Shown: positions 47,106 through 57,159 of the stretch, in pieces | Numbering within the stretch: position 1 is the stretch's first letter | Layout of the letters: each line of letters begins with the position of its first letter | Source: Pseudomonadota bacterium | Lineage (GTDB): Bacteria; Pseudomonadota; Gammaproteobacteria; Burkholderiales; Burkholderiaceae_B | Length of the DNA: 64,000 nt | Reading direction: 5' to 3' | Assembly: GCA_023425645.1 (NCBI GenBank) | Contig: JAFACG010000002.1 | Coordinates: forward strand, 51,250-115,249 | Notes under the pieces: generated by a model | What the model was told of the DNA's origin: nothing | The model's database searches: none | The model's input: the letters and a program-made list of their open reading frames with translations, nothing else | Program-made: the position numbers and the translations under genes

Positions 47106-47152
47106 GCCGATTCGTTTTTTCCAGAAGGCGGCCTGGACCGCCTGCAGACACC

Positions 47153-48589
47153 ATGACAGCAGAATTTCCGATACCCGATGGTCTGGCCGCGCTGGAGGCG
47201 CGCGTGCGCCAGGATTACGCCTGGCTGGACCTGCCCGCCAAGCCCTGGGTGCCCGAGACCTCCATCGATGGACAGGCCGTGCTGGACGCAGCCATCGTGG
47301 GCGGCGGCATGGCGGGCCTGGCCCTGGCCAACGCCATGAAGAACCTGGGCCTGCGCGTCCAGGTCTACGACCAGGCGCCCGCCGGATTCGAGGGCCCCTG
47401 GGCGACCACGGCGCGCATGGAGACCCTGCGCTCTCCCAAGCAGCTGACCGGCCCGGCCCTGGGCTTTCCCGCGCTGACCTTCCGCGCCTGGTTCGAATCC
47501 CAGTTCGGCGCCCAGGCCTGGGAGGAGCTCGACAAGATTCCCCGCCTGCAGTGGATGGACTACCTGCGCTGGTACCGCCAGGTCAATGGAATAGCCATCG
47601 CCAACGAACATGAAGTGCTGGATATCGTGCCCAGCGCCGATCACGTGCGTCTGCGCATACGCGGCGCGCAGGGCGAATTCGACGTGCTGGCCCGCCATGT
47701 GGTCCTGGCCACCGGTCGCGCCGGCCTGGGCGGCCCCAGCCTGCCGGATTGGGCGCAGGCCATCGCGTCCGGCGCGCGGGCGCATTCTTCCGACGTCATG
47801 GACTATGCGGAGCTGCGCGGCAAGCGCGTGGCCGTCATCGGCGCAGGCGCCTCCGCCATGGACAGCGCTGCCACGGCGCTGGAGAACGGGGCCCTCGGCG
47901 TGGACCTGCTGATCCGCCGCGCCGACATTCCCCGCGTGAACAAAGGCAAAGGCCTGGGCAGCCCTGGCGCCGTGCATGGCACGCTGGGCTTGCCGGATGA
48001 ATGGAAATGGAAGATCCGGCACTACATCGGCGAGCAGCAGGTGCCGCCGCCGCGCGGCAGCGTGCTGCGCGTCTCGCGCCATGCCAATGCGCGCTTCTAC
48101 CTGGATGCGGGCGTGCAGGGCGCGGCCATGGACGGCGAGCAGGTCGTCCTGCAGACCAAGCGCGGCGAGCGCCGCTACGATTTCGTGATCTTCGCCACCG
48201 GCTTCAAGGTGGACTGGCGCTCGCGGCCTGAATACCGCACGATCGCGCCCGCCATCCGCGTCTGGGGCGACCGCTTCGCCGAACCCGCTGGCCAGGAGAG
48301 CCAGGAGCTGCGCGAATCGCCGGACCTGGACGATCTGTTCGAGTTCCAGCCGCGCGAGCCCGGCCAGATGCCGGGCCTGGAGCGCGTGCATTGTTTCTGC
48401 TATCCCGCCACATTGACCCACGGCCAGGTGTCGGGGGACATCCCCGCCATCAGCGATGGAGCCTTGCGCCTGTCGCAGGGGCTGTGCCGCCAGCTGTTCG
48501 TGGAAGATGCGCCTATCCATTTCGAGCGCCTGCAGGCCTATGACGAGCCTGAAGTCTACGGCGACGAGTGGGCGCCTGCGCAGGATTGA
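47153..48589 (+). CDS. Flavin-dependent monooxygenase-like FAD/NAD(P) oxidoreductase
   Basis: 478 residues with two nucleotide-binding Rossmann motifs: AAIVGGGMAGLALANAM (FAD) at ~residue 45 and VAVIGAGASAMDSAATAL at ~225 (NADPH), plus FVIFATGFKVDWR, the FATGY/FATGF-type motif. The GPWATTARMETLRSPK loop, WYRQVNGIAIANEHEV and RSPKQL are like flavin-containing or Baeyer-Villiger-type enzymes. Substrate unknown. Part of the row with the CMD/AhpD pair and a hydroxyacid dehydrogenase. Confidence 0.82.
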   Translation: MTAEFPIPDGLAALEARVRQDYAWLDLPAKPWVPETSIDGQAVLDAAIVGGGMAGLALANAMKNLGLRVQVYDQAPAGFEGPWATTARMETLRSPKQLTGPALGFPALTFRAWFESQFGAQAWEELDKIPRLQWMDYLRWYRQVNGIAIANEHEVLDIVPSADHVRLRIRGAQGEFDVLARHVVLATGRAGLGGPSLPDWAQAIASGARAHSSDVMDYAELRGKRVAVIGAGASAMDSAATALENGALGVDLLIRRADIPRVNKGKGLGSPGAVHGTLGLPDEWKWKIRHYIGEQQVPPPRGSVLRVSRHANARFYLDAGVQGAAMDGEQVVLQTKRGERRYDFVIFATGFKVDWRSRPEYRTIAPAIRVWGDRFAEPAGQESQELRESPDLDDLFEFQPREPGQMPGLERVHCFCYPATLTHGQVSGDIPAISDGALRLSQGLCRQLFVEDAPIHFERLQAYDEPEVYGDEWAPAQD

Positions 48590-48681
48590 TGAGGAGCGGC
48601 GCCGCAGGGGTATGGCCACTGAACCGCCTCGAGGCGCCGGATGATAAAAACCGTGCGGCGGATGCCGCCACAGGAGAGACC

Positions 48682-49209
48682 ATGACTGAACACGACGAGG
48701 CGGCCGCCGCCGACCTGATCGACCAGTTGCTGGGCGTGGGCCCCGGTGATGACCTGCATGCCTTGCGCCATGCCCGGGCCAAGGCCACCGACGCCATCCA
48801 GCGCAGCCAGGAGCTGTTTTTCCAGCCTGAACTGGGCCAGGTATCCTTGCAGGACCGATTGAGCATCGCCTTGTATGCCTGCGTATTGTCGCGGGCGCAG
48901 CGACTGGGCGGCTATTACCGGGAGCAACTGGCCGGCCAGCCCGGCGTGTCGCCGGAGCTGGTGACGGCACTGGAGCAGGACAGGCTGGACGCGGTCCAGG
49001 ATGCGCGCCTGCGCGCCATGCTGGTCTTCACCCGCATCCTGATCCTGACGCCAGTGCAGGGCGACAAGGCCGCTTTGCAGGCCTTGCAGGCCGCCGGCCT
49101 GCAGACGCCCGACGTGGTGACGGTGGCGCAACTGATCGCCTACCTGTCCTATCAGATCCGCATGCTGGCCGGTCTGCTGGCATTGCAACAGCGCAAGGAG
49201 CAGGCATGA
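48682..49209 (+). CDS. CMD-domain protein (Avi_7170-like)
   Basis: 175 residues, all helical. It resembles the carboxymuconolactone-decarboxylase-type proteins described as CMD domain protein, Avi_7170 family, usually encoded next to an AhpD-like partner. Notable residues: DLIDQLLGVGPGDDLHALR, RLSIALYACVLSRAQRLGGYY; the CxxC of AhpD is absent. Its stop overlaps the next start by four bases (ATGA), so the two are translated together. ATG preceded by AGGAGAGACC. Confidence 0.7.
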   Translation: MTEHDEAAAADLIDQLLGVGPGDDLHALRHARAKATDAIQRSQELFFQPELGQVSLQDRLSIALYACVLSRAQRLGGYYREQLAGQPGVSPELVTALEQDRLDAVQDARLRAMLVFTRILILTPVQGDKAALQALQAAGLQTPDVVTVAQLIAYLSYQIRMLAGLLALQQRKEQA

Positions 49210-49790
49210 GCGAGATCATCCGCAAGAACGGTTTCACCAACGAGAACCTGGACTGGACCGCCTGGCTGGACGTGGTCGATCTGGAGCGCGCCACGCCCGA
49301 ACAGATCGCCGTGCTGGAGATGAGCCATCCCAAGGCCAAGGAAATGGACTACTACCGCTTCCTGGTGCATCAGCCCGCCATCCTGCAGCAGCGTTCCGAA
49401 GCCTATAACGCCATCATGTACGCGCCGGGCGGCCTGCCGCGCGCGGAGCGCGAGCTGGCGGCCCTGACGGTCTCGCGCATCAATGGCTGCGCCTATTGCG
49501 CCTCCGTGCACGCCCAGCGCTTCGAACAATTGGCCAAGCGTAACGATACCGTGCACCAGGTGTTCGAGGATCCGCGCAGCGCGGGCGCCACGGACCGGGA
49601 GCGCGCCATCGCGGCCTTCGCCGTCAAGCTGACCGAGGCTCCCGACCAGTTGGACGCCCAGGACATGGCCGCCTTGCAGGCTCAGGGCCTGAGCGACGCC
49701 GAGATCCTGGACCTGATCAACTCGGCCGCCATCTTCGGCTGGGCCAATCGCCTGATGCACAATCTGGGCGAATCGTCGCCACAGGCCTGA
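49206..49790 (+). CDS. AhpD-like alkylhydroperoxidase-domain protein (Avi_7169-like)
   Basis: 194 residues. AhpD catalytic Cys95-x-x-Cys98 with His102 in INGCAYCASVHAQRFEQL, preceded by LPRAERELAALTVSRI. Likely a peroxidase or thiol reductase. Overlaps the CMD gene by four bases and is probably its partner. In other genomes the pair occurs beside FMN-dependent oxygenases of uncharacterised pathways; here a flavin monooxygenase is upstream and a flavin hydroxyacid dehydrogenase downstream. Confidence 0.85.
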   Translation: MSEIIRKNGFTNENLDWTAWLDVVDLERATPEQIAVLEMSHPKAKEMDYYRFLVHQPAILQQRSEAYNAIMYAPGGLPRAERELAALTVSRINGCAYCASVHAQRFEQLAKRNDTVHQVFEDPRSAGATDRERAIAAFAVKLTEAPDQLDAQDMAALQAQGLSDAEILDLINSAAIFGWANRLMHNLGESSPQA

Positions 49791-49874
49791 CCGTCCAGCC
49801 ATATACTTCAAGCCTCAATAAATAATTCGAATCGGGACCAGCAAGCCTGGTCCCGGACAGGGGCGTTGGAGCAT

Positions 49875-51020
49875 ATGAAGCTGAATATTGATGATTACCG
49901 GCAGGCGGCGCAGCGCTTCTTGCCGCGCTTCGTCTATGACTATGTGGCGGGCGCGGCGGAGGACGAGCTCTGCCTGCAGCGCAATCGCCGGGATCTGGAA
50001 GCGATCACCCTGTTGCCGCGCAGCCTGCGCGACACGGCCGCGGCCTCGACGGCCGTGCAGGTGTTCGGCCGTGCGTGGAGCGCGCCGTTCGGCGTGGCGC
50101 CGGTCGGGCTGATCGACGTGGTCAGGCCCAGGGGGGACATCCTGGCTGCCCGCGCGGCGGGCAGGGCGGGTCTGCCGTATATCCTGTCCACGGCCTCCAA
50201 CAGCCGGCTGGAGGATGTTCGCCAGGCCACCGACGGGCCTTGCTGGATGCAGCTGTACGTCATGCAGGACAGGGGCATGGCGGACTCCATCCTGGATCGC
50301 GCCCGCGAGGCCGGCTTCGAGGCGCTGGTCCTGACTGTGGACGTGCCGGTCGGCGGTTACCGCGAGAAAGACGTGCGCCATGGTTTCAAGCTGCCGTTCC
50401 GCCCCGGTCCGCGCCTGCTGCTGGACATGGCCCTCCACCCTGGCTGGCTGAGGCGTCAGGCCCTGGCCGGCGCGCCGCAGTTCGTGAACCTGGCGCCCAC
50501 CAGCGGCGCGACCTCGGCCCAGGCGCAGGCGGCCTTGCTGTCGCGCACCATGGATCGCTCCCTCATCTGGGAAGACCTGACCTGGTTGCGCTCGAAGTGG
50601 GACGGTCCCTTGCTGATCAAAGGCCTCCTGCATCCGCAGGACGCCCGCCAGGCGTTGCAGCATGGAGTCGACGGCCTGATCGTGTCCAACCACGGGGGCC
50701 GGCAGCTGGACGTCGCTCCTTCGGCCATTTCGGCGCTTCCGGCGATCATGGACGTCGTGCGGGATCGCGTGCCGGTCTTCATCGACAGCGGTTTCCGGCG
50801 AGGCGCCGACGTGGCCAAGGCATTGGCTTGGGGCGCGCAGGGCGTCTTCCTAGGGCGCCCGGTCGCCTATGGACTTGCCCAGGGGGGCGAGCAAGGCGTG
50901 GCGAGCGTGCTGGATATCGTGGCCCAGGAACTGCTGCGCACCATGATCCTGCTGGGAGCGAGTCGCCCGGACGAACTGGTCCAATGCCTGGGGGAGGGAG
51001 TTCCCGTCCAGGGCTGCTAG
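49875..51020 (+). CDS. FMN-dependent alpha-hydroxy-acid dehydrogenase (LldD/MdlB type)
   Basis: 381 residues. The FMN TIM-barrel signatures are RFLPRFVYDYVAGAAEDE, SAPFGVAPVGLIDVVRP, ILSTASNSRLEDV, LIKGLL and the active-site loop SNHGGRQLD with catalytic His and Arg, followed by FIDSGFRRGADVAKALAWGA. Oxidises an L-2-hydroxyacid such as lactate, mandelate or glycolate. ATG 49875 has GGAG 3 bases ahead; a TTG 3 codons earlier is less likely. Closes the oxidative cluster. Confidence 0.93.
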   Translation: MKLNIDDYRQAAQRFLPRFVYDYVAGAAEDELCLQRNRRDLEAITLLPRSLRDTAAASTAVQVFGRAWSAPFGVAPVGLIDVVRPRGDILAARAAGRAGLPYILSTASNSRLEDVRQATDGPCWMQLYVMQDRGMADSILDRAREAGFEALVLTVDVPVGGYREKDVRHGFKLPFRPGPRLLLDMALHPGWLRRQALAGAPQFVNLAPTSGATSAQAQAALLSRTMDRSLIWEDLTWLRSKWDGPLLIKGLLHPQDARQALQHGVDGLIVSNHGGRQLDVAPSAISALPAIMDVVRDRVPVFIDSGFRRGADVAKALAWGAQGVFLGRPVAYGLAQGGEQGVASVLDIVAQELLRTMILLGASRPDELVQCLGEGVPVQGC

Positions 51021-51090
51021 GGTCCCCGGCCGCGGGCCGGTAACAAATGCGCTGCGGGCGGGCCGGAAAGCCTGTCATATACTGTGCGGC

Positions 51091-51510
51091 ATGCACGCTT
51101 TCATTTCCGTTCGGCGCACGTCTGAAGCGGCCTGGCAGGCCTTGTTCTGCCTGGCCCTTCTGGCGTTCGCGTGCCGGGCGGTCGTGCCTGCGGGCTACAT
51201 GCCGGGACTGTCGGAGCAGAACGGGCTTGCCATGACTTTCTGTACGGCGCAGGGAGTGGTCACGACCCTATGGGCGGGCTCGCCGGATGCGGCCGGGAAA
51301 ACTTCCCAGGATGACCATGCCGCCGGCCTGGATTGCCCCTTCGGCTTGCTGCTCGCCCAGGCCGCGCTGCCCGACCAGGACGCGCCTTTGCCGGCGGGCG
51401 TCGTGACCTATCGCCCTGTTTCGCTCCAACCTCCGTATCGGGCCTTGCCGCCCTTGCCGGCGCTGGGTCCGCCTCTGGGTTCGCGCGCTCCGCCTGCTTC
51501 TCTCGTGTGA
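51091..51510 (+). CDS. DUF2946 membrane protein, copper-related
   Basis: 139 residues: an N-terminal hydrophobic helix (WQALFCLALLAFACRAVVPAGYMPG) and a Cys/His-containing region (MTFCTAQG, HAAGLDCPFGLLLAQAALP). DUF2946, short proteins regularly paired with YcnI and CopC/D; presumed copper-related. Upstream of ycnI and oriented the same way. Confidence 0.72.
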   Translation: MHAFISVRRTSEAAWQALFCLALLAFACRAVVPAGYMPGLSEQNGLAMTFCTAQGVVTTLWAGSPDAAGKTSQDDHAAGLDCPFGLLLAQAALPDQDAPLPAGVVTYRPVSLQPPYRALPPLPALGPPLGSRAPPASLV

Positions 51511-51573
51511 TGTTCGTCCACGGCCGCTCTTGTGCGGCCAAGCATTCAACGATACTGATCTCGAGGTTCTTCC

Positions 51574-52113
51574 ATGTCCATTCATGTCATTTCCAGCCGC
51601 CTGGCCGCCGCGGCGGCGGCCCTGGTGCTGGTTCCATCCGCCGTGTTCGCCCACGTCTCGCTGGAGACCCGCCAGGCCCCGGTCGAAAGCAGCTACAAGG
51701 CCGTGTTCAAGGTGCCGCACGGCTGCAAAGGCTCTCCCACCGTCAAGCTGCGCGTGCGCATTCCCGATGGCGTGCTGGGCGTCAAGCCGCAGCCCAAAGC
51801 CGGGTGGACGCTCCAGACGGTGACGGGCGACTATGGCCGCGCCTATACCCTTTACGGGGCACCGGTGAGCTCCGGCGTGAAGGAGGTCGTCTGGTCCGGC
51901 GGTTCCCTGCCCGACGATCACTATGACGAGTTCGTGTTCGTCGCTTACCTGAGCAGCGCCTTGAAGTCGGATACCACCCTGTATTTCCCTGTGGTGCAGG
52001 AGTGCGAGCAAGGCCTGACGCGGTGGATAGACCAGCCTGCGCCAGGTCAGAAGCCGGCGGACGATCATTCGGATTCTCCTGCCCCCGCCCTGAAACTCCT
52101 GCCCAAGCCTTGA
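51574..52113 (+). CDS. YcnI family (DUF1775) copper-binding protein
   Basis: 179 residues. Signal peptide ending before His in VFAHVSLETRQAP; the mature N-terminal His is the monohistidine-brace copper ligand known for YcnI, with a conserved Glu (HVSLE) and Trp (GWTLQTV; VVWSGGS). Typical lg PHGCKGSPT and GDYGRAYTLYG blocks. Extracytoplasmic Cu(II) chaperone or buffering protein. Sits 124 bases before the CopCD-like gene. Confidence 0.9.
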   Translation: MSIHVISSRLAAAAAALVLVPSAVFAHVSLETRQAPVESSYKAVFKVPHGCKGSPTVKLRVRIPDGVLGVKPQPKAGWTLQTVTGDYGRAYTLYGAPVSSGVKEVVWSGGSLPDDHYDEFVFVAYLSSALKSDTTLYFPVVQECEQGLTRWIDQPAPGQKPADDHSDSPAPALKLLPKP

Positions 52114-52236
52114 GCTGACTCGCAGGCCCCGCCGGCCGTGGCCCGACTGCAAGGTTGAGCCTGCTCCGGCTGGCGGGTCGGACAGACGGATCGGGGCTGA
52201 AGCGTAGCCAACGTGAGGCGCATGGAAGGGGGCGTG

Positions 52237-53916
52237 ATGCAGACAAACACTTTCGATGTCCGGGCATGCCGGCATGGGCTGCTGCCGGATCGGGCGCGCG
52301 CCTGGTTCATGGCGTTGTTCCTCCTGGCGGGCGCGCTCGCGTGGTCGCCGCGGGCGGCCGCCCACGCGGCGCTGATAAGCAGCAGTCCGCAGGCAGGAGC
52401 GGTGCTGACGCAGGCCCCGGAGCAGGTCCGGTTGCGGTTCAACGAGCCAGTGTCGCCCTTGGTGCTGAGGCTGGTGCAGCCGGATGGACAGGGCGTGGCG
52501 CTTGCCGATGCGCAGGTTCTGCCCGATGGCCTGGCGCTGCCCATGCCCAGGCTGGACATGCAGGGGACCTACGCCTTGAGCTGGCGCGTAGCGTCCGCCG
52601 ACGGCCATCCTGTCGGCGGCACGGTGACGTTTTCCATCGGGATCCAGGACAGGGACGCAAGTCAAGCCGGGCAGGGCGAGCGGGGGCGGGACGTGCTGAT
52701 CTGGCTGGCCCGCTGGCTAGCCTACGCGACCTTGTTCCTGAGCGCGGGATTGGCCGCTGCCCAGGCCTTGACTTCATCGCGTCGCCAATTGCGGCGCACG
52801 CTGCGCTGGAGCGCGTCCCTGGGCGCGACAATGGTCTTGTTCAATGCCGGCCTCTGGGGCGTCGACGCCCTGGACCTGCCGCTTGCGGGCTTTTTCAGCG
52901 CAGCGGCATGGGCGGCCATGGCGGCCTCGACGTTTGGAACCTCGGCCTTGCTGGCCCTGGCCGCCCTGGCATGTGCCGCGCTGGCGCCGGGCCGGCGCAC
53001 TCCCCTACGCCAGGGCATCATGGCCGTGGCGGCCATCGTGTTGCTGGGCGCTTCCTTTGCTTCCACGGGACACGCCAGCGCCGCGCCGCCCGCCTGGCTG
53101 TCCATGCCCGCTGTATGGCTGCATGTCGTAGCCGTCGCATTGTGGGTCGGGTTCCTGTGGCCGCTGGCGTCGGGCCTGGGCGACAGCCCGGACCTCTTGC
53201 TGCTGCAGCGCTTTTCCCGCTGGATTCCGTTGGTGCTGCTGGTCCTGTTCGGGGCCGGCTGCGTCCTGGTCTACGTGCAGCTGGATGGGATGGCTTCGCT
53301 CTGGCAAAGCGCGTACGGGCGGGTCCTTCTGGGCAAGTTGGCCCTGGTGGCTTTGATGCTGGGGCTGGGAGCGCACAACCGCTACCGGCTGACAAGCGCC
53401 GTTCTGCGGCGGGAGATCGCGCCCCGGCTGGCCATGCGGCGCGTGATACGCATCGAATGCCTGCTGGCGCTGATGATCCTGGCGGTGGCGGCGCTCTGGC
53501 GGTTCACGCCGCCGCCACGCGCCCTGGCTGCGTCGGCCGCCTCAACGGCGCGAACTGTCGTGATGGCCCATGTCCATGGCCCGGACGCCATGGCAGAGCT
53601 GGCCCTGCGCGCGCCAGCTCCAGCGGCGCCAGGTTCCCGCCCCATCGGCGGGGCGAGCGGGCCGGGCGAGCTGCAGATCACTTTGACTGATCCCGCAGGA
53701 CAGCCCCTGGCCGCCCAGGAAGTGGATGTCGTCTTCTCCAATCCGGCCGCGGGCCTCGAGCCTCTGAGTTTTCCCGCTGAACGGGTCAGCGAAGGCCTTT
53801 GGCATGTGCAGAATCTGCAATTGCCCTATCAGCCGGACTGGCAGGTGCGCATCGATGTGCTGATTTCGGACTTCGATCGCGTGCGGCTGGAAACGACGGT
53901 GCGGATGAAGGAATAA
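52237..53916 (+). CDS. CopC-CopD fusion copper transport protein (YcnJ-like)
   Basis: 559 residues: signal peptide, an N-terminal CopC domain (AHAALISSSPQAGAVLTQAPEQVRLRFNEPVSPL and SADGHPVGGTVTFSIG with His1 and the second His), then a CopD membrane domain with about eight helices, and a C-terminal extracytoplasmic beta-domain (GPGELQITLTDPAGQPLAAQEVDVVFSNPA). Presumed copper import or copper handling across the inner membrane. ATG 52237 follows GGAAGGGGGCGTG; earlier in-frame starts exist. Completes a copper set with DUF2946 and YcnI, possibly for oxidase metallation. Confidence 0.9.
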   Translation: MQTNTFDVRACRHGLLPDRARAWFMALFLLAGALAWSPRAAAHAALISSSPQAGAVLTQAPEQVRLRFNEPVSPLVLRLVQPDGQGVALADAQVLPDGLALPMPRLDMQGTYALSWRVASADGHPVGGTVTFSIGIQDRDASQAGQGERGRDVLIWLARWLAYATLFLSAGLAAAQALTSSRRQLRRTLRWSASLGATMVLFNAGLWGVDALDLPLAGFFSAAAWAAMAASTFGTSALLALAALACAALAPGRRTPLRQGIMAVAAIVLLGASFASTGHASAAPPAWLSMPAVWLHVVAVALWVGFLWPLASGLGDSPDLLLLQRFSRWIPLVLLVLFGAGCVLVYVQLDGMASLWQSAYGRVLLGKLALVALMLGLGAHNRYRLTSAVLRREIAPRLAMRRVIRIECLLALMILAVAALWRFTPPPRALAASAASTARTVVMAHVHGPDAMAELALRAPAPAAPGSRPIGGASGPGELQITLTDPAGQPLAAQEVDVVFSNPAAGLEPLSFPAERVSEGLWHVQNLQLPYQPDWQVRIDVLISDFDRVRLETTVRMKE

Positions 53917-53966
53917 TGCGGGATGGAGCCGGCCCGCAGTCCAAGGCGTGCCGGACCTGAGGGGCG

Positions 53967-56258
53967 TCAGGCAAGCATGCGGATGGGCAGGCTGCGCACG
54001 CGCTTGCCGGTTGCGGCGAACACCGCATTGCACAGGGCGGGCGCCACGGGCGGCACCGGCGGTTCGCCCACGCCGCCGGGCGGCAGGCTGTGATCGTCGT
54101 TGACCAGGTGGGTCCGGATCACGCGGGGCGACTGCCCATGGCGCAGCACTTCATAATCGTGGAAGTTGCTCTGCATCACCCGGCCTTTCTCGAAGGTGAT
54201 CTTGCCGGTCAGCGCCAGACCCAGGCCCATGACGGCTCCGCCCTCCATCTGGGCGCGGATCCGTTCGGGATTGATCTGCGGGCCGCAGTCCAGGGCCATG
54301 TCCACGGCCACCACCTGCACCTTGCCCTGCTCCTTGACGGCGACCTCGATCACCGTGGCCGTGTAGCTCATGAAACTGTAGCAGAAGGCCAGCCCCAACC
54401 CATGCCCTTCGGGCAGCTTCCGTCCCCAGCCGGCGCCCTGGCAGGCGGCCTCGATCACGGCTCGCAGGCGGCCGGTGTCATAGGGGTAGCGTTGCGGCGA
54501 TTCGCTGTAGTTCCAGGTGTCGGCCAAGGAGCCCGGATCTATCTTGCGCGCCGGCCCGATCAGCTCGAGCGCAAACTGCTTGTGGTCCTTGTCCGCGTGG
54601 TGCGCCAGTTCGGAAATGAAGCATTGCGCGGCGAAGGCATGCGGGATGTTGGCCACCGAGCGGAACCAGCCTATGCGCGCATGCGCCGGCACGGCGGCGG
54701 TCTCCACGCGCACATTGGGGATCTGGTAGGGCATGTTGATGGCCGACATGGCCGATTCGAACAGTTGCTGTCCTTGTGCGTTCTGATCGAACAGGGACGC
54801 GATGGTGGGCGCGGCGCTGCGGTGCAGCCAGGAGCGGACCTGGCCGTCGCCGTCGATGACGGCTTCCAGACGCTCCACGGACACGGTGTGCAGATAATCG
54901 TGATGGATGTCGTCCTCGCGGGTCCAGACTAGTTTCACCGGAGTGCCTTCGGGCATGGCCTGGGCCACGATGGCGGCTTCATCCACGAAGTCGGGCATGG
55001 ACTTGCGGCCGAACCCGCCGCCCAGAAGCAGGACGTTGACCTTGACGTCTTCGGGCTTGAGCTTCAGGCGCGCCGACACGGCGTCCTGCGCGGCAGCCGG
55101 GTTCTGGATCGAGGTCCAGACCTCGGCCTTCCCGCCCTGGATCCGGACCGTGGCCGCGGGCGGCTCCATCGATGCATGGGCCAGGTGCGGCACATAATAA
55201 TCGGCGCTCAGGCGCCGGTCATCGGACGCTTTCTTCCATTCCCGGGCAACATCGCCTTGTACGCGCATCGCCTTGCCCGGCGCTCGGGCCGCGGCTCCAA
55301 GCATCCGGCGATAAGCGGCGGAGTCATAGCTGCCGTTGGGGCCGTCTTCCCATTCCAGGTCCAGCGCCGAGCGCCCCTGCAGGGCCGCCCAGGTGTTGCG
55401 CGCCACGACGGCCACGCCGCCCAGGGGCAGGAAGCCGGGCGCGCCCTCGAACGCGGGAATCGTCACGACTTTGAGCACGCCGGGCACCGCCAGCGCCCGG
55501 GTCGAATCGACATGGCGCAGCTTGCCGCCCACCACGGGGGGACGCGCCACCACGGCATAGACCATGCCCGGCAGGCGCATGTCCATGCCGTAGAGCGCCC
55601 GGCCTTTGCCGATGGCCTCGAGATCGACCGGCCGGACCTGGCCTTTGCCGATATAGCGGAAGTCCGCGGGTTCTTTCAGCCGGAGGGCATCGGCCGCAGG
55701 CACGGGCAAGCGGGCCGCCTCGGCAGCCAGTTCGCCAAAGCCAAGGCGGCGGCCCGTGGGGGCATGCACGACTTCATGTTGCTCGGCCCTGACCTCGGTC
55801 ACAGGCACCGCCCATCGGGCCGCGGCGGCCGATTCGAGCATCTGGCGGGCGGCGGCGCCCACTTTGCGCATCGGCATCAGGAAGTGCCGCACGCTGCGTG
55901 AGCCGTCCACGTTCTGGTTGCCATATCGGGCTTCGTCAGCCGGGGCCTGGATGACTTTCACACGGTCCCAGCGGGCTTGCATCTCGTCGGCGACCACCAT
56001 GGGCAGGCTGGTGCGCACGCCAGTGCCCATTTCCGCCCGGTGAGCCACGATGGTGACGAGACCGTCCGCGGCAATGGAGACGAAGATCAGCGGATCATCC
56101 ACGGTGCCGCCGGGCATGGAGTCCGCTCCGAACTTTTGCGCCGGGGCGTCGGCGGCCCAACAGGCCGAGACCAGTCCTTTGGCCGTCACGGCCAGTGTCA
56201 GTGCGCCCAGGGAGCCTTGCAGGAATCGGCGCCGGGAGAGCAAGGTGGCTGCAGTCAT
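53967..56258 (-). CDS. Molybdopterin-binding subunit, xanthine dehydrogenase family (isoquinoline oxidoreductase beta-like)
   Basis: 763 residues. Tat-type signal ([18 protein letters not shown]), so probably exported to the periplasm. IorB-type arrangement: [47 protein letters not shown], and [37 protein letters not shown] near the C-terminus. With the small Fe-S subunit it forms a two-component Mo hydroxylase; substrate (aldehyde or N-heterocycle) unknown. Overlaps the Fe-S gene stop by four bases. The start at 56258 is set by the Tat signal and ATGA overlap. Confidence 0.93.
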   Translation of the reverse strand: MTAATLLSRRRFLQGSLGALTLAVTAKGLVSACWAADAPAQKFGADSMPGGTVDDPLIFVSIAADGLVTIVAHRAEMGTGVRTSLPMVVADEMQARWDRVKVIQAPADEARYGNQNVDGSRSVRHFLMPMRKVGAAARQMLESAAAARWAVPVTEVRAEQHEVVHAPTGRRLGFGELAAEAARLPVPAADALRLKEPADFRYIGKGQVRPVDLEAIGKGRALYGMDMRLPGMVYAVVARPPVVGGKLRHVDSTRALAVPGVLKVVTIPAFEGAPGFLPLGGVAVVARNTWAALQGRSALDLEWEDGPNGSYDSAAYRRMLGAAARAPGKAMRVQGDVAREWKKASDDRRLSADYYVPHLAHASMEPPAATVRIQGGKAEVWTSIQNPAAAQDAVSARLKLKPEDVKVNVLLLGGGFGRKSMPDFVDEAAIVAQAMPEGTPVKLVWTREDDIHHDYLHTVSVERLEAVIDGDGQVRSWLHRSAAPTIASLFDQNAQGQQLFESAMSAINMPYQIPNVRVETAAVPAHARIGWFRSVANIPHAFAAQCFISELAHHADKDHKQFALELIGPARKIDPGSLADTWNYSESPQRYPYDTGRLRAVIEAACQGAGWGRKLPEGHGLGLAFCYSFMSYTATVIEVAVKEQGKVQVVAVDMALDCGPQINPERIRAQMEGGAVMGLGLALTGKITFEKGRVMQSNFHDYEVLRHGQSPRVIRTHLVNDDHSLPPGGVGEPPVPPVAPALCNAVFAATGKRVRSLPIRMLA

Positions 56259-56728
56259 GAGCGTTCTCCTTGCGCCAGGCGGTCTGCCGCGTCGGTGATG
56301 GCGGCGCGGATGCGCGGGTAGGTGCCGCAACGGCAGATATTCCCGCTCATCGCTTCGTCGATCTGCTGGTCGGTGGGCGTTGCCGTGGCCTGAAGCAAGC
56401 TGGCGGCCGCCATGATCTGTCCCGCCTGGCAATAGCCGCACTGGGCGACGCTGTGCTCGAGCCAGGCTTGCTGCAGCACTCTGCCCACCCGGTCCGTATC
56501 CAGAGCTTCGATGGTGAAGATGGTGCGTCCGGCTGCTGCCGCGACGGGGGTGACGCAGGCGCGGACGGGGGCGCCGTCCATGTGCACCGTACAGGCGCCG
56601 CACAAGGCTGCGCCACAGCCGAACTTGGTGCCGGTCAGGCCCAGTTCGTCGCGCAGCACCCAGAGCAGCGGCATGTCGTCGGGAGCGTCGACCTCCCAGT
56701 CCCGACCATTGATGTGAAGTGTCGCCAT
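56255..56728 (-). CDS. [2Fe-2S] subunit of the molybdenum hydroxylase
   Basis: 157 residues with both 2Fe-2S clusters: [16 protein letters not shown] (N-terminal plant-type cluster) and CGYCQAGQ plus [15 protein letters not shown] (second cluster). Typical IorA/CoxS-type small subunit. ATG 56728 behind CAAGGAGGCCCT. No third (FAD or cytochrome) subunit, XdhC or MobA-like partner is adjacent in the window. Confidence 0.93.
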   Translation of the reverse strand: MATLHINGRDWEVDAPDDMPLLWVLRDELGLTGTKFGCGAALCGACTVHMDGAPVRACVTPVAAAAGRTIFTIEALDTDRVGRVLQQAWLEHSVAQCGYCQAGQIMAAASLLQATATPTDQQIDEAMSGNICRCGTYPRIRAAITDAADRLAQGERS

Positions 56729-57159
56729 AGGGCCTCCTTGGAGTGGATGACGCTGCGTCCAGCGACCCCTTGGGCGCAGCTTGTCTCGCAAGTCCAAGAT
56801 TATCCTGGCAAACCCAGGCCGTCATTAATTAGCGAGGCTTATAGCAGTATAAAGAGCCTCATGCCCGGCCTGGCGACGGAGTTGTAAGGCGGATGTTTTT
56901 GTTTTTGTTTTTTGATTGCTCGGGTTCAGCTTTTTGACCCTGCCTCGCGAGTGGCTGCCGGTGTTAACCCGAACTGGGTAAATGCTTATATTCCTGAGTT
57001 TGCTCCCTTCCTACCATTTTCAGTGTCCATCAGTGCGTTGTAAAAGAGGATAAGGATCTGCTCAAGGTGGGCTTTGGGAGGGGTGGGAAACAAGTAGGTT
57101 ATGGATTTATTGAACTAGTTTAGAAAAACAACCTTGATCACCGAAATTTTGAGGTGAAC
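56729..57159. other. 431-base non-coding, AT-rich stretch
   Basis: No convincing gene. It contains the likely promoter side of the Mo-hydroxylase operon, an imperfect GAGGCTTATA hairpin (56834-56860), T-runs near 56900, and the start of low-GC DNA leading to the ABC gene. The GC shift marks probable foreign DNA. Confidence 0.5.
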
